Positions 22,570-34,373 of a DNA stretch of 64,000 bases are shown here, one piece after another. Made by a program: the position numbers and the translations under genes. The DNA comes from Neoceratodus forsteri (lineage: Eukaryota; Chordata; Ceratodontiformes; Ceratodontidae), in the NCBI GenBank assembly GCA_016271365.2, contig JADMNL010000028.1, forward strand, positions 101,841,001-101,905,000, in the 5' to 3' direction. Within the stretch, counting starts at the first letter, position 1; every line of letters begins with the position of its first letter. Under the pieces are notes generated by a model. That model made no database searches and was not told the DNA's origin. It saw only the letters and a list, made by a program, of their open reading frames with translations.

Positions 22570-23724
22570 TTACTGGATGTTGTACTCTCAGTGTATTCTG
22601 TGCAAAAGGTTACTATTGTAATCACAGTCCATACTGAGTAAAGGCTGTTGTACTCACAGTGTATACAATGAAACATTGTTTTGTACACAGAATATGTTAA
22701 TTAAAGATGGTGTATGCTTTGCCAAAGTTGTACTCACAGTGCATACTGTGTAACAGTTGTACTCACAGAGACTATCATGTAAAAGTTATTATAGTACTTA
22801 CCATTTATACTATGTAAAGGTTGTTGTACTCACAGTGTATGCTACGTAAAGGTTATTGTTTTACTCAACTGTGTTTTACAATGTAAAGGTTATTGTACTC
22901 ACAGTGTATATTTTGTAAGGTTGTTATTGTGCTCACTGTATATATTATATAACATTTGTTGTATGCACAGTATATACTACATGAATGTTGATGTATTTAC
23001 AGTGTGCACTATGTAAAGGTTGTTGTACTCACACAGTGTATACTATATAAAGGTTACTATTATGCTCACAGTGTATACTATATAAAGGGTACTACTGTAC
23101 TCACAGTGTATACTGTATAAAGGTCACTATTGTGCTCACAGTGTATACTATGCAAAGGATGTTGCTCACATAACGTATATATACTATTCAAAGATGGATG
23201 TATGTAGAGTAAATACTATGTAAAGGTTGTACTCACAGTATATACTATGAAAAGTTTGATGTACTAACAGTATACACTATGTAAAGGTTGTTGTACTCAC
23301 AGTGCATACTATGTAAAGGTTGATGTACTCACCATGTATGCTATGTAAAAGTACTCACAGGGTATACTATGTAAAGGTTGTTGTAATCACAGCGTATACC
23401 ATGTAAAGGCTGTTATACTCACAGTGTATACTACGTAAAGGTTATTATTTTACTCACTGTGTTTACAATGTAAAGGTTGTTGTACTCACAGTTTATATTT
23501 TGTAAGGTTGTTATTGTGCTTACTGTATATATTATATAAAGTTTGTTGTATGCACAGTATATACAGCATGAATGTTGATGTATTCACAATGTACACTATG
23601 TAAAGGTTGTTGTACTCACACAGTGTATACTATATAAAGGTTACTATTGTGCTCACAGTGTATACTGTATAAAGGTCACTGTTGTGTTCACAATGTATGC
23701 TATGCAAAGGTTGCTGCTCACATA
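22570..23724. repeat. 32-38 bp minisatellite, about 34 copies
   Basis: The repeated core is GTTGTACTCACAGTGTATAC followed by TATGTAAAG. Unit length varies from 32 to about 38 bp. The array stops at a Harbinger-like insertion at 23725, resumes at 33131-33243, and shows one more unit-like stretch near 34374-34400. Those are pieces of one original array. Confidence 0.92.
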
Positions 23725-24290
23725 GGGTGGGATATTCAGACTGCACCAAAAAGATGCGCAATAGCGGGAGCAGGCACAAGAGCAGTGTGCCATTGTGCAA
23801 TGGGCGCGATAATCAAACCAAGTGCAGGCCAAGGTGTGCCTATGCAACACAGCTGAATATCACACCCTATGCATCATGGCGCAACTAGGGATGTGCAGTG
23901 GAGCAGGATCGATGCACAGTAGCACACCCAGTGATGCGCAGGGACAAGGACAGGAAGCAAGAGTGCACTAGCCATGGGTGCACCATGCATGGAGGAGCAT
24001 GCAGCAGGCCAGACAGACCAACCCCCCAGGCAAGGCCCCCTCATGAGCTGCACAACCAGAGGTGAGCTGAATGGACCACCAGCCCATGTACCCCAGCACC
24101 GATCCAACAGCAGATGCGGGCCAGCAGTCCACACCCACAGGGCAAGGTGCCCCAGCACTGTCCCCCGGCAAACAGTGACCACAACACAAGGAGGGCCAGG
24201 ACCCTCCCATGCCACAGCACCACACCAATGCTGACCACCCCCTGTACAGCGATCTCGAGACACCCAGCCCACTAGCACAACCAAACAGTG

Positions 24291-27200
24291 CATGGCATGT
24301 TCAATTTACCTGATGTTTCTGTTCTTAAAGTACTTGATTTATACCCAGGTAGGCTGTTGCTTTTGGATGTGAGTATTTCTAATGTTTTATACAGGATTAT
24401 TAATATTTATGCGTCACAATCAAAATCACTTAGTATTGATTTATTGAAGCTTGTTCGCCCTTATCTGTACACCTCCCAGTATGTTGTTTTTGGAGGAGAC
24501 TTCAATTGTGGCTTGTCTCTCAAAGATAAATCACACTCCTCTAAGACAAATAAATTGTTTTGTGATACAAATTTCCTGAAACAAATGTTGCAGTCTGCAA
24601 AACTGAAGGATGCATATCTTCAGATAAATCATACACATATCCCCACCTTTCATAAAGGTCCTCTGGCTACCCATACTGATTTTTTTTTTATCCTGTCACT
24701 TGCCACTTTCTGCTGCTACTGTCCAGGTTGCGGCCTTTTCAGACCATAATCTTTTAACTGTTACCCTTGGTGCTGCCCATACAAGGCGTTTTGGTCCGGG
24801 TTCATGGAAATTGAATTCTGCATTGTTGAATGATTTGCAGTTGTTAGCACGGCTTAAAATATTTTTTCAAGCCAGAAAATCAGTTTTCATGCTCTATGAT
24901 AACCTTTGGGGCTGGTGGTATGATACTAAATCAGACTTGCGGCATCTGTTAAGACATTTTAGTCAACAATCTCACAATGATCAATATTTTGACTACCAGA
25001 GGACGTATTGTCAATTATAAAACTCCTTACATTGTCTTATACTACTGGTCATAACTTTACTGCTCAAATTACTCAGCTTAAACAGGAGCTTAATATATAT
25101 ATTATTCCAAACAGTTTTCCTTGTTACAACATCAGCAACAATTTGGACTTTCGGGTTCCTATCATGCTGTCTGCCCATTTGACAGCTGTTCTAAATGAGT
25201 GGATAGCAAAGTTTTTGAGTCCCTGTTTGATGATAATATGACAGAACTAACTGATTCTTTAGCTATTCAGATATATAACTGATTATACCAGAAAATTATT
25301 TGGTCCCATTATCTCACAGGTAGCGGGAACCTTTACCTACCTCTCTCACTTGGACATCCCAGACATTTGGTAAACAATTCTTGATTTTGTTACTAGTGAT
25401 ATGCAGATTCAAGAAGTGGGAGATGTGATTAGTGCTTTGAGACTAGGGGTAACTCCTGGTTTAGATGGTCTCCCCAATGAACTGTCCAAGTTATTGGATG
25501 TTGACCTACGTGACGAATTAACAGCGATGTTTAATTATGTTTTACGGCAGGATGCTCTATCATTGGATTTGAATATGAGTAGTCTTTGTTATATCTACAA
25601 AAAGGGGGATAGGCAATTGTTACAATTGAGGCCCTTTAGTCTTTTAAATACTGACTTTAAACTTTTAGCTAAAATTATTTCACTCAGTTTGTTAAAAAGG
25701 CCCTCTTCTAATCTCTAAAGCTCAGTTTAGTAATATTCCGGGACGGAGTATTTCTGATCATGTAATTTTATTATGAGAAATAGTTGAATGTGGCAATCAT
25801 GACCTGCTGAATGGCTTCCTGATCTCCTTGGACCAAAAGCAAGCTTTGATTCGGTCAGTCATTAACTTTTACGGCTTACCCTAAGTCATTATAAAATCCC
25901 TGCTAGAACAATTTCTTGGATTCAGTTATTATAGCAATCAGCCATGACAGTCCCTATCATGAATGGGTGGAAAGGTCCTATAATACCACTGAAAAAAGGG
26001 GTTAGACAAGGCTGTCCACTTAGCCCTATCTTATACATATTTTTTTTAGATCCCTTACTGCGCTCTATTAACACATCCCAATCTATTGTTCCACTTTCTA
26101 CTCCATTACATTCTATTCCACACAATGTAATGGCCTATGTGAATGATATGAGTCTAGTTGTAGCAGACACTTTTTCAATTACTGAAGCCGTCAAGCATTG
26201 TCGGGCTTTTGGGTCCCTTTCTGGAGCAGCCCTGAACTTGGATTAATGCGTGGGTAGAAAATTGGGCTCTTGTGGTTCGAGACACACTTTAGTTTCAGAA
26301 ATTAGAATAACTTCGGAGCCTATTAAAATTTGGGGTATTTTGTTTGGGGATGGTTCTTTAGATATTATTAATTGGGGTCCTAAACTAGATATGGCACAGT
26401 CTAAAGTTGCTTTATGGAATAGGTGGAAAATGGGGAAAAAGAAAAGGGTGTATATGATTAAAACTTATTTGCTTCCTGTTTTTCTTTTTTTTTTAGCACG
26501 TATTATTTTTCCCCCTCCGCAGAGCTTTGAGACCAGATTATTGAGTATTTTTTTCAAGCACTATGGCAGCCTCAACCCTATTCAGCGCAATTTAACATAC
26601 CTGCCACTTTCTGAGGGTGGTCTCGATATGGTCAATCCTTTATTTTTTATAATAGCATTTTTTTATGGCCAACATTAAACCTCTTCTGATAAATTGTGAA
26701 AAAGGTGGGAATCTTGGTTTTATGAAACCTGTAACCCATGGTTTGGCCTTTGGAAATGAACTCTCTTAAGTTACTAAAACAGATCCCTTCAATACCACGT
26801 TATGTTAGGGAATCTTTTCTGCGCTTGAAACAGTGGCGTGTATTGAGCTCCACAATTATGACCTTGACTAGAAAGGCTTTGTATAAGCATTTACTTACTC
26901 ATGTTTGCACTGTCCCAGCAACTTTCCCTAAATGCCCGGATAATTCCCTGAGTGACCTTCTGACACTTTTACATAATGCCCGGATCCCTTGGAGGATGTG
27001 GGACTTACATTGGTTGAGCTGTCATGAACGTATTAACGTGAAAGCAAACCAAAAACACAAACAGTTAACTGAACGATATTGTTCAAGACAGTCCTGCATA
27101 CAACGAGAGGAAACTATCCACCATTTGTGTTTCTATTGCTCTTACATTAAGGATTTTTGGTCTTATTTGGCCACCCAATAGCAAGAACCTGTATTTACAT

Positions 27201-27572
27201 CTGTGTCTTATGAGGTTTTAATGTATGGTTCATTTTCACAGGTGTGAGGAAAGTGGAACATTGATACTTTAAATATTGTCTTTACTGTTCTCAAATGGCA
27301 TATTTGGACTGCTCACTGTCTCTTTACTTTTACAACAACTGGATTTATCTATCTCCTGTTACAAAAAGTTGTCTCTGATTTGAAATCAGTTTATGTTTCA
27401 GACTGACAGTCTAAACCCGCTAGAACTCTGTTGAAATTGTGGAAATGCATGCCTTGGATAACGGACTCGTATTTCCCTGTAATATGAATTGTGGTTTCTT
27501 GAATGTATTTTTCAATTTTTTGTTCCTGTTGTTTTGTTGTTTATGCTTTTAGTATTCATGTTAATAAAAAAT
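24291..27572 (+). mobile_element. Tx1/L1-type LINE, 5'-truncated, nested
   Basis: Begins inside the endonuclease and runs to a 3' end TTCATGTTAATAAAAAATTC. It is AT-rich compared with the GC-rich DNA on both sides, which marks it as an insertion. It is joined directly to a V-SINE in the opposite orientation. Confidence 0.85.
24296..27181 (+). pseudogene. Tx1-type ORF2 (endonuclease-RT), decayed
   Basis: The endonuclease shows YRIINIYASQ and VVFGGDFNCGLSL (about 24390-24520), then AFSDHNLLTVTLG (24735). RT shows LRLGVTPGLDGLPNELSKLL (25437) and LCYIYKKGDRQLLQLRPFSL (25585). [18 protein letters not shown] follows near 25995. The catalytic box has become AYVNDMSLV (about 26130), with a lost aspartate. 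The C-terminal region keeps a cysteine-histidine cluster (CSRQSCIQREETIHHLCFYC, 27079-27140). Stops and shifts occur near 24720, 25018, 25241, 25718, 26246, 26678 and 27181. GGDFNC in the endonuclease and the RT context favour Tx1 over the L1 type seen at 749-6880. Confidence 0.82.
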
Positions 27573-27825
27573 TCCCTTACTCTTTTCGATAAGTGCCATG
27601 GGATCTTTAACATCCACGTGAACTACCACCAATCCAGGTAGATGGGACCTCGGTTTAACGTCGATCTGAAAGACGGCACCTCAGAAGTGCAGCACCCTCT
27701 CATGCTGCACTACAGTGTCAGTACTGGGATATTAACTCAAATGCTAGATGTGGGAACTGAACCCACAGTCCTCTGATCTCCCAGCCTCAGAGGCGAGTGT
27801 GCTACCTACTGAGCCACTGACACTG
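27573..27825 (-). mobile_element. V-SINE-like element (copy 2), 3'-truncated
   Basis: On the minus strand it starts GTGTCAGTGGCTCAGTAGGT (A box TGGCTCAGTAGG). It has the B box GGTTCAGTTCC (about 27750) and then the conserved block containing GGTGCCGTCTTTC. It stops at CGAAAAGAGTAAGGGA, about 190 bp short of the 3' end of copy 1, where it meets the 3' end of the Tx1 LINE. The head is better preserved than in copy 1. Confidence 0.75.
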
Positions 27826-27849
27826 CAACCAACAGTGTAGCCAACACAC

Positions 27850-29830
27850 TTGTGGTGGAAGAGGCCTGAGAACGCAACCGAGTCCTCATGGGTGCATAAA
27901 GCCCGGCAAAGAGAGTACCACCGGGTGTGTCAGGGATGTCCATGTCAGAGCCTGTCATCAGCCGTGCTGGAATCACCAAACACCAGGTCCATGGTGTTGA
28001 TGTGGCACTGCAGGGAGTCCTACATGCCCTGCCATGTCCAGTGGATGGCAGCAATGCAAATCCAGTGGGAATGGTATCGGCAATTTGGTCCAGTGATGCA
28101 GTCGTGGCCTCCCCCAGCTGCAGGAGTTTACCAATCAGCTGGGCTCGTCCAATGTCCCCACACTCGGACAGATGACGATCTCTACCTGCAGTGTACCTAT
28201 CTCAGCCCAGAGCGTCGCTTGTTGTCCACGGATGACCACAGCAGCCTGGTGTACTCATCCAGCCTGTCAGTGCCTTGCACATCCTGGGCCTGACGCTAAT
28301 CTGCTGTGGGTGTGGTAGCATGCAGTTCAACATCCCTAGGCTGGGGATGCTACACAGGGGACTGTTCAGGGAGTGGTGATTGTGCAGGTGCCCTGTCAGT
28401 GGCCCCTGTGGTGTGCTGCATGGTGGCCGCTGCAACCCACTGCCCAACTGCCTGCTGGGCCATCCTTGTGGTACCAGCATCCATGGCAGCAACTCCCCAG
28501 TGGCCGGTGACAGCAGCAGTGCCACACGCCACTGTGTGGCCAAGGTCAGGGTGCAGCTGCGTGGGTGGTGTAACACCAATGGTGGCAACCACCGCCTGTG
28601 TACGGCCCTGTACCCTGGGTGGTGTTTCCAGCTCCGTGCTGTCCAGGATCACTGTAATGTCATCATCCATGTCAGATGCCCCACCCTCCAGTGTCCCCAG
28701 TACCAGCACAGGTAGGGCCTTGGTGAGCAGGAGGTCTGACAGTGTGTCATCCTTGCCCAGGCACAGGAAGTTCAGCAGCCCCACACTGCCCCAACGCCAA
28801 TGGTCTCCAGCCTGGATGCCTGTGAATGTGGATGGCTCCTCCTCTTCAGGTCCAACATCATTGGTGGTGCCCTGCAACTCACCTTGAGGCATGATGGTGC
28901 TGGAAGACAGGAGAGCATTATCAGTGGTGAAGATGGCAAATGTGCATAGAGAGCCATGGCCAATGCGATGGCGGCATGTGCGCCACTGCCATGCCAGCAT
29001 GCAACAGTGTATACCCATGCAGCAGCAAACAGCAGGGTGGACATGCCACTGATGGTGCCCATGCCAGCCCAGCCATGGTGGGTGGCTGCAGCACATGGTG
29101 TCACAGCAACACACGACTGGCAAGCAAGCACCTCCCCTCCAGGGTGTCAACACCAGTGTTGTGCTGCTGCCTGTGCCCCCTGTGGACCATGCTGTGCCAC
29201 TGGCATGCTGGACAGGCAGCACTGTGGGACTGGCCAGCAGCGCTGCATACCCTGGAGCAGGTGCCTTGGTCACAGTACAGTGCCCATGCCACCATCCCAC
29301 TGCACACAGGTGAATGATGCCATGCATGGTTGCCCCATGTGACCATACACTGCTGCATGCTGCACACACAAGGGGCACGCAGCACTGCAGCCATCATGCC
29401 TGCATGGTGCCAGGTGACACACACACCCACACGTGACACCCACTGACTCACAGTGCTGTGAGGGCTGCCACATACCCAATCCTCCTCCAGGGACAACCTC
29501 AATGGTGGCATGGCTGATGGTCACCACCACCATCTCCTCACCTGCCATTGGTACAGGTGCGGTGCCAGGTCCCCCGCCCATCCTGCTGCATGACGCCCTG
29601 ATGGTGGCCAGCTTCTCTTTGATGCATTGACGGTCCATCCCCATCTTTTTATTGCACTCTTGTCCACTCCTCTGATGCCTCCTGTGGGTGTTAACATAGA
29701 TTGCCACCTCCTCCCACCAAATGGCATGGTCCTGCGGGTGCCCGTGGCACCACTCAGCAGTTGCTCCCTGTTGAGGCAGGCCCAGAACAGGACCTGCTGC
29801 TCATCCTTTGAAGTTGGGCCTGCTCAGCCC
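27850..29830 (-). pseudogene. Myb/SANT-like gene of a Harbinger-type transposon (two exons, broken)
   Basis: Harbinger elements carry a Myb/SANT-like protein (NAIF1-related) that helps the transposase bind transposon ends and enter the nucleus. The minus strand from 29813 reads KDEQQVLFWACLNREQLLSG. After a frameshift near 29727 come HAIWWEEVAIYVN and CNKKMGMDRQCIKEKLATIR, the helix pattern with spaced tryptophans of this domain. Then comes GGGPGTAPVP and an EVVPGG ending. A donor-like GTATGT follows the domain near 29479. An acceptor-like TGTCTTCCAG lies near 28898. The next long frame (to 28350) has acidic segments (GPEEEEPSTFTG, DMDDDITVILD). A downstream stretch resembles the helical tail of such proteins (QLIGKLLQLGEATTASLDQI, about 28120). 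The assignment is by motif pattern and is moderate. Confidence 0.5.
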
Positions 29831-30689
29831 CTCTGTCTCAGTCATTTGCTTACCTGTGGATAGTCAGACAATGGCCCATCAGCAGCTTGACAACCCATCC
29901 TGGAACACTGCAGCACTGGCAACATAACCAGCTCATTCACAATGTGTGTTGCTCCTTACCTCACTGGTTGCAATACCTGTCAGTATCCTGTGCTGTATTG
30001 TGGTGCTTTTATGAAGCAACACATGCAAATGAGTTCCAGTGCAAATGTAATGCAATGCTAATGAGCTCGATTGCACCTTGCATTGCCTTGTGAGGCAATT
30101 TGCATACACCGGATGAATATTGCGACGTTGCACCTTGTGCAATATGAATGCACTGGAGCAACTGACTGGTGCATTCCCAGTGCATGTGCTGTGAGCTGCT
30201 GCATGGAGTGCATGTGCGCCATTGGTGGCACCTCATCCTGTGGCCTATTGTGCAGCTGTGTGCAATGTGCAACATTCCCCTGTTGTGCATGCAGCACTGT
30301 GCGCATGCTGCACATTCAGGTACACTGCGCTGCCTGACCCTATTGCCCAACCATCTGGGATGCGCTATGCCACCTACTGCAATGTCAGATATTGCACAGC
30401 TGCAGATGCATGTGACATTGCACAGGGTCATGCATGTGAATGTGTCATGGGACATGAACATGACCCCATACTCCCGCCTTGCTGTGCTGTGGTGCGCATG
30501 TGCAGTAATGCGTGATAGGCCTCCACTACGCACATCTATCATGCATCCCCATGCTGCGTGGCCATGGTCCATTGCCCCCTATTTTGCATCGTACCTGCGC
30601 AGATCTATGTGCATGCATTGTAGGCACCAGTGGCTGTGCTATCACAGTGTCTGATATCAGTGCAGTATTTTAGGGTCTGGGTCCCATTT

Positions 30690-31366
30690 GCAACGTGTTC
30701 TCAACTGGAGTGAGGTTGAGATGTGCAACATGGTGGCCCTGGTGGAGCCCGTGGCTGACCAGCTGTTTGGGGTGGGTGATCTTCAGATGCCATGGTCCTA
30801 GGTGTGGGACAGGGTGGTGTCAGGGCTAGAGTGCCATACAGGTGTGCAGTGCTCGGGGGAGCAGTGCTGCCACCGGTATGGGGACATGAGATGGTGTGAT
30901 CCAGTGTGCCTATGCCAGCTGCAGGCAAGAGAGCAATGGGGGAGCTGTGCCACAGTCAGGTAAGTGTCCACCTGCACTGTGCATGCTCGCATTGTCCATT
31001 TACTATGCTGATAGGTGCGCTGCATGTATGGTTGCCTGGGGAGTGGGGCCCAGAGCTGGTGGGTGCTGTGTGTCCTGTGGTACCACAACGTCACCTCTGC
31101 AGTGCATGGTGTTGTTGGCCAGGGCCAGCACCCACAGATGGGTCGGTGTACTTGCCCTGTGCTGTGCCAGCAGTGCATGGTGATGGTGGTGGGGGCTGTG
31201 TATGGCATGCCACTCATGTCTGTGTCTGTATCTCTGTTCCATCCACAGGACCGGAGGACCGCAGTAGCTGCCAGGGTGGCCACAGGCCAAGACAGCAGTG
31301 GTGTGATGGTGGTACCGCAGCTGCACTGGCGCATGGATGGGGAGGTGAGTGTGTAGCATGTTGTAC

Positions 31367-31403
<37 letters not shown>

Positions 31404-32110
31404 CTGTGTAGGTGCTGTGGTCCAGCCTTGGGCACTGCTGCCATGCATGACCACTGCCCAGGTAGGTGCCTGCCTCCACCACCAGTGCCGTGTTGTGCAG
31501 TGTGGTGGTACCTGCATGAGACCTCTGTGTGGTGGCATCCAGGTGCTGACCCTGGTCGGGTGGGTCTGTGCACGCCCACATGGTGTGTGACTGCTGCTGC
31601 TGGGTGTTTACAGCCTGCCCGGGAGATTTGCACCAGCACTGTGGGGCCTGCATGTGGTGGTGCATGTCACCCAGGGGTGGCCTGGCAGTTTAGCTGTGGG
31701 GTATGACAGGGTCGGCTGTCTCTGTCCACCATGCATGTGCCTTTGTGGGTTTCATCCACTGTTGGCTGCATCAGCTGTCCAGTGCACACATGTGGGTGGG
31801 CATGGCCTCCTTGTCACACATTACTTATTGCCTGTTCTGTCCCTTCTCCCAAGTCGGGCTGGGCCATGGGCTCAAAGACAGAGGCTGGGGTGACTCATGG
31901 GGGGCCCGCTGATCCTCCACCAACTGATGTGGAGGAGCATTGGCCGCACAACTATGTTGCCCGAGTGGGACGGTGCCAGCTGGAGGCAACTGAGATTTTG
32001 GTCCAGGAGGTGCCGACTGCTGGCCATGCTGCATTGGCAGTGGCACTGATTCTGTCCCCATCCTGCTGTTACATGGACATCCCCTGCCCTCCTCCACTTT
32101 GATTGTTCCA
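30690..32110 (+). pseudogene. Second Myb/SANT-like gene, candidate multi-exon, broken
   Basis: The plus strand from 30706 reads WSEVEMCNMVALVEPVADQL, later VWDRVVSGLECHTGVQCSGE and HRYGDMRW. This resembles a SANT/trihelix domain with an in-frame stop near 30807. The segment ends at a strong donor (CAG|GTAAGT, 30959). A good acceptor (ATCCACAG, 31248) and donor (GAG|GTGAGT, 31344) bracket a possible small exon, and another acceptor lies near 31613. A last open stretch to 32102 contains VARVGRCQLEATEILVQEV. A GCAGTAAACC sequence near 32238 may be a mutated polyadenylation signal. The gene is divergent from the SANT-like gene on the minus strand. Exon phase does not join cleanly, so this remains a candidate. 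Confidence 0.35.
31369..31401. repeat. (GT)n microsatellite
   Basis: About 33 bp of uninterrupted GT within a candidate intron. Confidence 0.97.
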
Positions 32111-33130
32111 CCTTCCCCACCTCTGTACTTCCTCCCAGTCCCATTCCCCTATTGTCCCGCTTTGCCACACCCCGTATTGACCCCTTTCTAATTGTTACTG
32201 TGTGCCCTGTTGGCACACCAGTGTTTGTTATTGTTGCAGTAAACCTTTACTTTTCTACCACATCTGTGTCTATGTCTCCTTTGCAGACAGCCTGTTGCAC
32301 TGTGCTGCTGTTGTAAGGTTGTGCCCTTGTGTGTGTCCCCTTCTGTCCCACTGCTGTGTCCTTTGGGTTGTGCTGCTGTGTGCACTGGGTCCTGTTTGCT
32401 GTGGCCTCTGTGTCTCACATGCCCATGGGCAGTGGGTCTCCACTTGTCCTGTGTGCAGTCCACCGTCTTCTGTCCCTGTTTACCTGTGCTCCCTACCACA
32501 CACCTGCTGTGCTGCCCTTCCTGGTGCCGGTGTGCACTGCAGTGCTGTGCCTTGTGTCCTTGCCTGTTTGCATTCCATTTGCCCCTTGTTCCCCTGTGCA
32601 TTACTGTCTCCTTTACTGCTGTCCACTGTGCATGCCTGGTGACCTTGCACCATGACTCAGACACTGTCCCATATGGTGCTGCCTGTCAGGGTTGTGGTGG
32701 TGATGCACTAGCATGGGTCTGCCCACAGGCATGCCTTCAGGGTGGGTGGGTTAGTGTGCTTCATGACATGGGTTGGTATTGGCAGCCTGGCATTCTGTGT
32801 GGACTTTGGCCCAGTGTCCCTGCAGAGCATCCGACCAGTGTGCCCCTGTGGTTTGGGTCTGCCACTGCTGGCCTGGCAGTCTGCTCTGTGTGCTGCTGTG
32901 CCCTGCCTGTGCTCCCTTGCCTGTTGTGCTTGCATACTCATGCGATAATCCCAGTTGCTCCAGCGCATGTCCTGGTTGCGCAGTGGCGCATCTTTGCTAT
33001 ATTCAGTGTGCTTTGCACCAGCGCATGTCACTGGCGCATCTTTTGAATATGGCACCTTTTTCCATGGCGATCTGCATTGCACTGCGCATTCCACTGTGCA
33101 CATACTGGTGCACTTTGAATATCTGGGCCC

Positions 33131-33243
33131 TAATGTACACTCATAATGTATACTATGCAAATATTGTTCTCACAGTGAATACTATGCTATATAAATGTTG
33201 TTGTATTCATGGTTAATATTACACAAACTTTGTTGTATTCATA
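33131..33243. repeat. Minisatellite remnant between two transposons
   Basis: About three units of the 22570-23724 array (for example ATAATGTATACTATGCAAAT and TGTTGTATTCATGG), left between two Harbinger-like insertions. Confidence 0.85.
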
Positions 33244-34373
33244 GGGTGGGATATTCGAAGGAGTTGTGCATGGCACAACAGGGTTGCATCATGCGCAACC
33301 CACCAATGTGCCCCAGTGCAATATTCAAAGGGGCAGGATGCGCTGCACAACCCCCTATGTGCCAGGGTGCACCAGTAATGTACAGTATCCAGCGCAAATG
33401 CCGGGGGCATGCCCATGCATATGCGGCACATCCTGATATTCAGCCCAGGATGTGCAGCGCATATGCTGGCACATACCCATCTTGCACCACTCAGGGGGGT
33501 GCAAAGATGTGCCTGGCGAAACCAGGAGCAAGTCCCAGCCACCCACAGGTGAGCTACCATATTGCAAGGTGCAACACGGCAGCCGCCTGCTGTGGGTGGC
33601 CATCCAACCACCCAGGACACAGTCCACATGCCCCCTGCCCAGGGGGCATCGTGCCCGATCTCAGGCAAGTGTAAAAGTAATCCCTGGTGGTCCAGTGGAC
33701 CGCTATCCATTGCCTGATCATGGGCATATGTTCAAATAATCCCTGGTGATCCAGTGGACCAATCCCCAACACCCAATCATGGGCATATGTTTGATCCATC
33801 CCTGGTGGTCCAGTGGACCAAACCCCATCGCCCGATCGCGGGCGTACATTAGAACTCCCTGGTGGTCCAATGGAAACCAGCCCCAGCACCCGATCGTGGA
33901 TGGAATGAACAATGGACACCCTGGTGGTCCAGTGGTACCCACTCCCCACCCACCCACTCAGTCCCCGCCACCCTGCACCCCTCTGTCAGCAGCAGGCGGC
34001 AGCACTCCGACCGCAAGCTGCCCGGCTGCCTGCTGACTGACAGCGTACAGTAGGGCTGTACACCTATTGGTCCACTGTGTGGACCAATGGGCATGCAGAC
34101 CATACTGTACTACACGGTCCCAAATTGGAATTGGAGAGCTGTCCTCCAGACATGCAATCCTCTCCCTCCCCTGCCAACCCCCGGTGAACCGCTCACACTT
34201 CGAACATGGGTCACCAGCATGGCAGGAGGTAAGGCATGATGCCTCAGCCCTCCATGCCACTGGGCCGGCCTCCACACACACAGTTTTTGTGTGCATTGTG
34301 CAGGTTACAGCTGCAGTGGGGAGGAGGGAAGAACTGATGGACCTAGAGCCCCATCTGCCTTTAAAGTATGATG
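33244..34373. mobile_element. Second Harbinger-like insertion (non-autonomous), right end unclear
   Basis: The left end GGGTGGGATATTCGAAGG after TA is nearly identical to the left end of the element at 23725. Minisatellite-like sequence resumes near 34374 (ACTATGTGACTGCACTCACA). The matching right inverted repeat is not visible, so the right border is an estimate. The interior is GC-rich and holds a 59-bp minisatellite and a perfect hairpin TTGGTCCAC/GTGGACCAA near 34068-34088. No transposase found. Confidence 0.5.
33665..33945. repeat. ~59-bp minisatellite, about five copies
   Basis: CCCTGGTGGTCCAGTGGACC recurs at about 59-bp steps from 33681. The inner TGGTCCAGTGGACCA is a perfect 7-bp dyad around one base. 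The second half of each unit carries a CCCGATCGCGGGC-type dyad in its best-preserved copy. Confidence 0.9.

Larger units (their letters stand above)
23725..33130. mobile_element. PIF/Harbinger-like DNA transposon with nested insertions
   Basis: The left end begins GGGTGGGATATTCAGACTGC after TA. The right end reads GTGCACTTTGAATATCTGGG, then CCC, followed by TAATGT. Reverse-complemented, the right end matches the left (GATATTCA, then TGCACCA), giving terminal inverted repeats of about 25 bp. Both junctions carry TA or TAA from the host minisatellite. This fits the three-base TWA duplication of Harbinger elements with one base lost on the left. Two Myb/SANT-like pseudogenes support the family. 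I could not find a DDE transposase. A Tx1 LINE and a V-SINE (24291-27825) are inserted in it. The flanks 23725-24290 and 32260-33130 hold no gene I recognise. Confidence 0.6.

Noticed and set aside
22570..23724. Possible repeat-spacer array
   Set aside because: The whole 32-38 bp unit is repeated with drift. No constant repeat alternates with unique spacers.
28350..29378. 342-codon minus-strand frame as one intact gene
   Set aside because: Its upstream half is out of frame with the SANT-like domain and crosses a likely intron. It was treated as part of a broken two-exon gene.
30009..30572. 187-codon minus-strand frame
   Set aside because: CA/TG-rich low-complexity DNA between two SANT-like pseudogenes. 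The peptide has no recognisable motif.
32321..33046. 241-codon plus-strand frame
   Set aside because: Cysteine/leucine-rich translation of TG/CT-rich DNA inside a transposon. No domain pattern or conserved frame.
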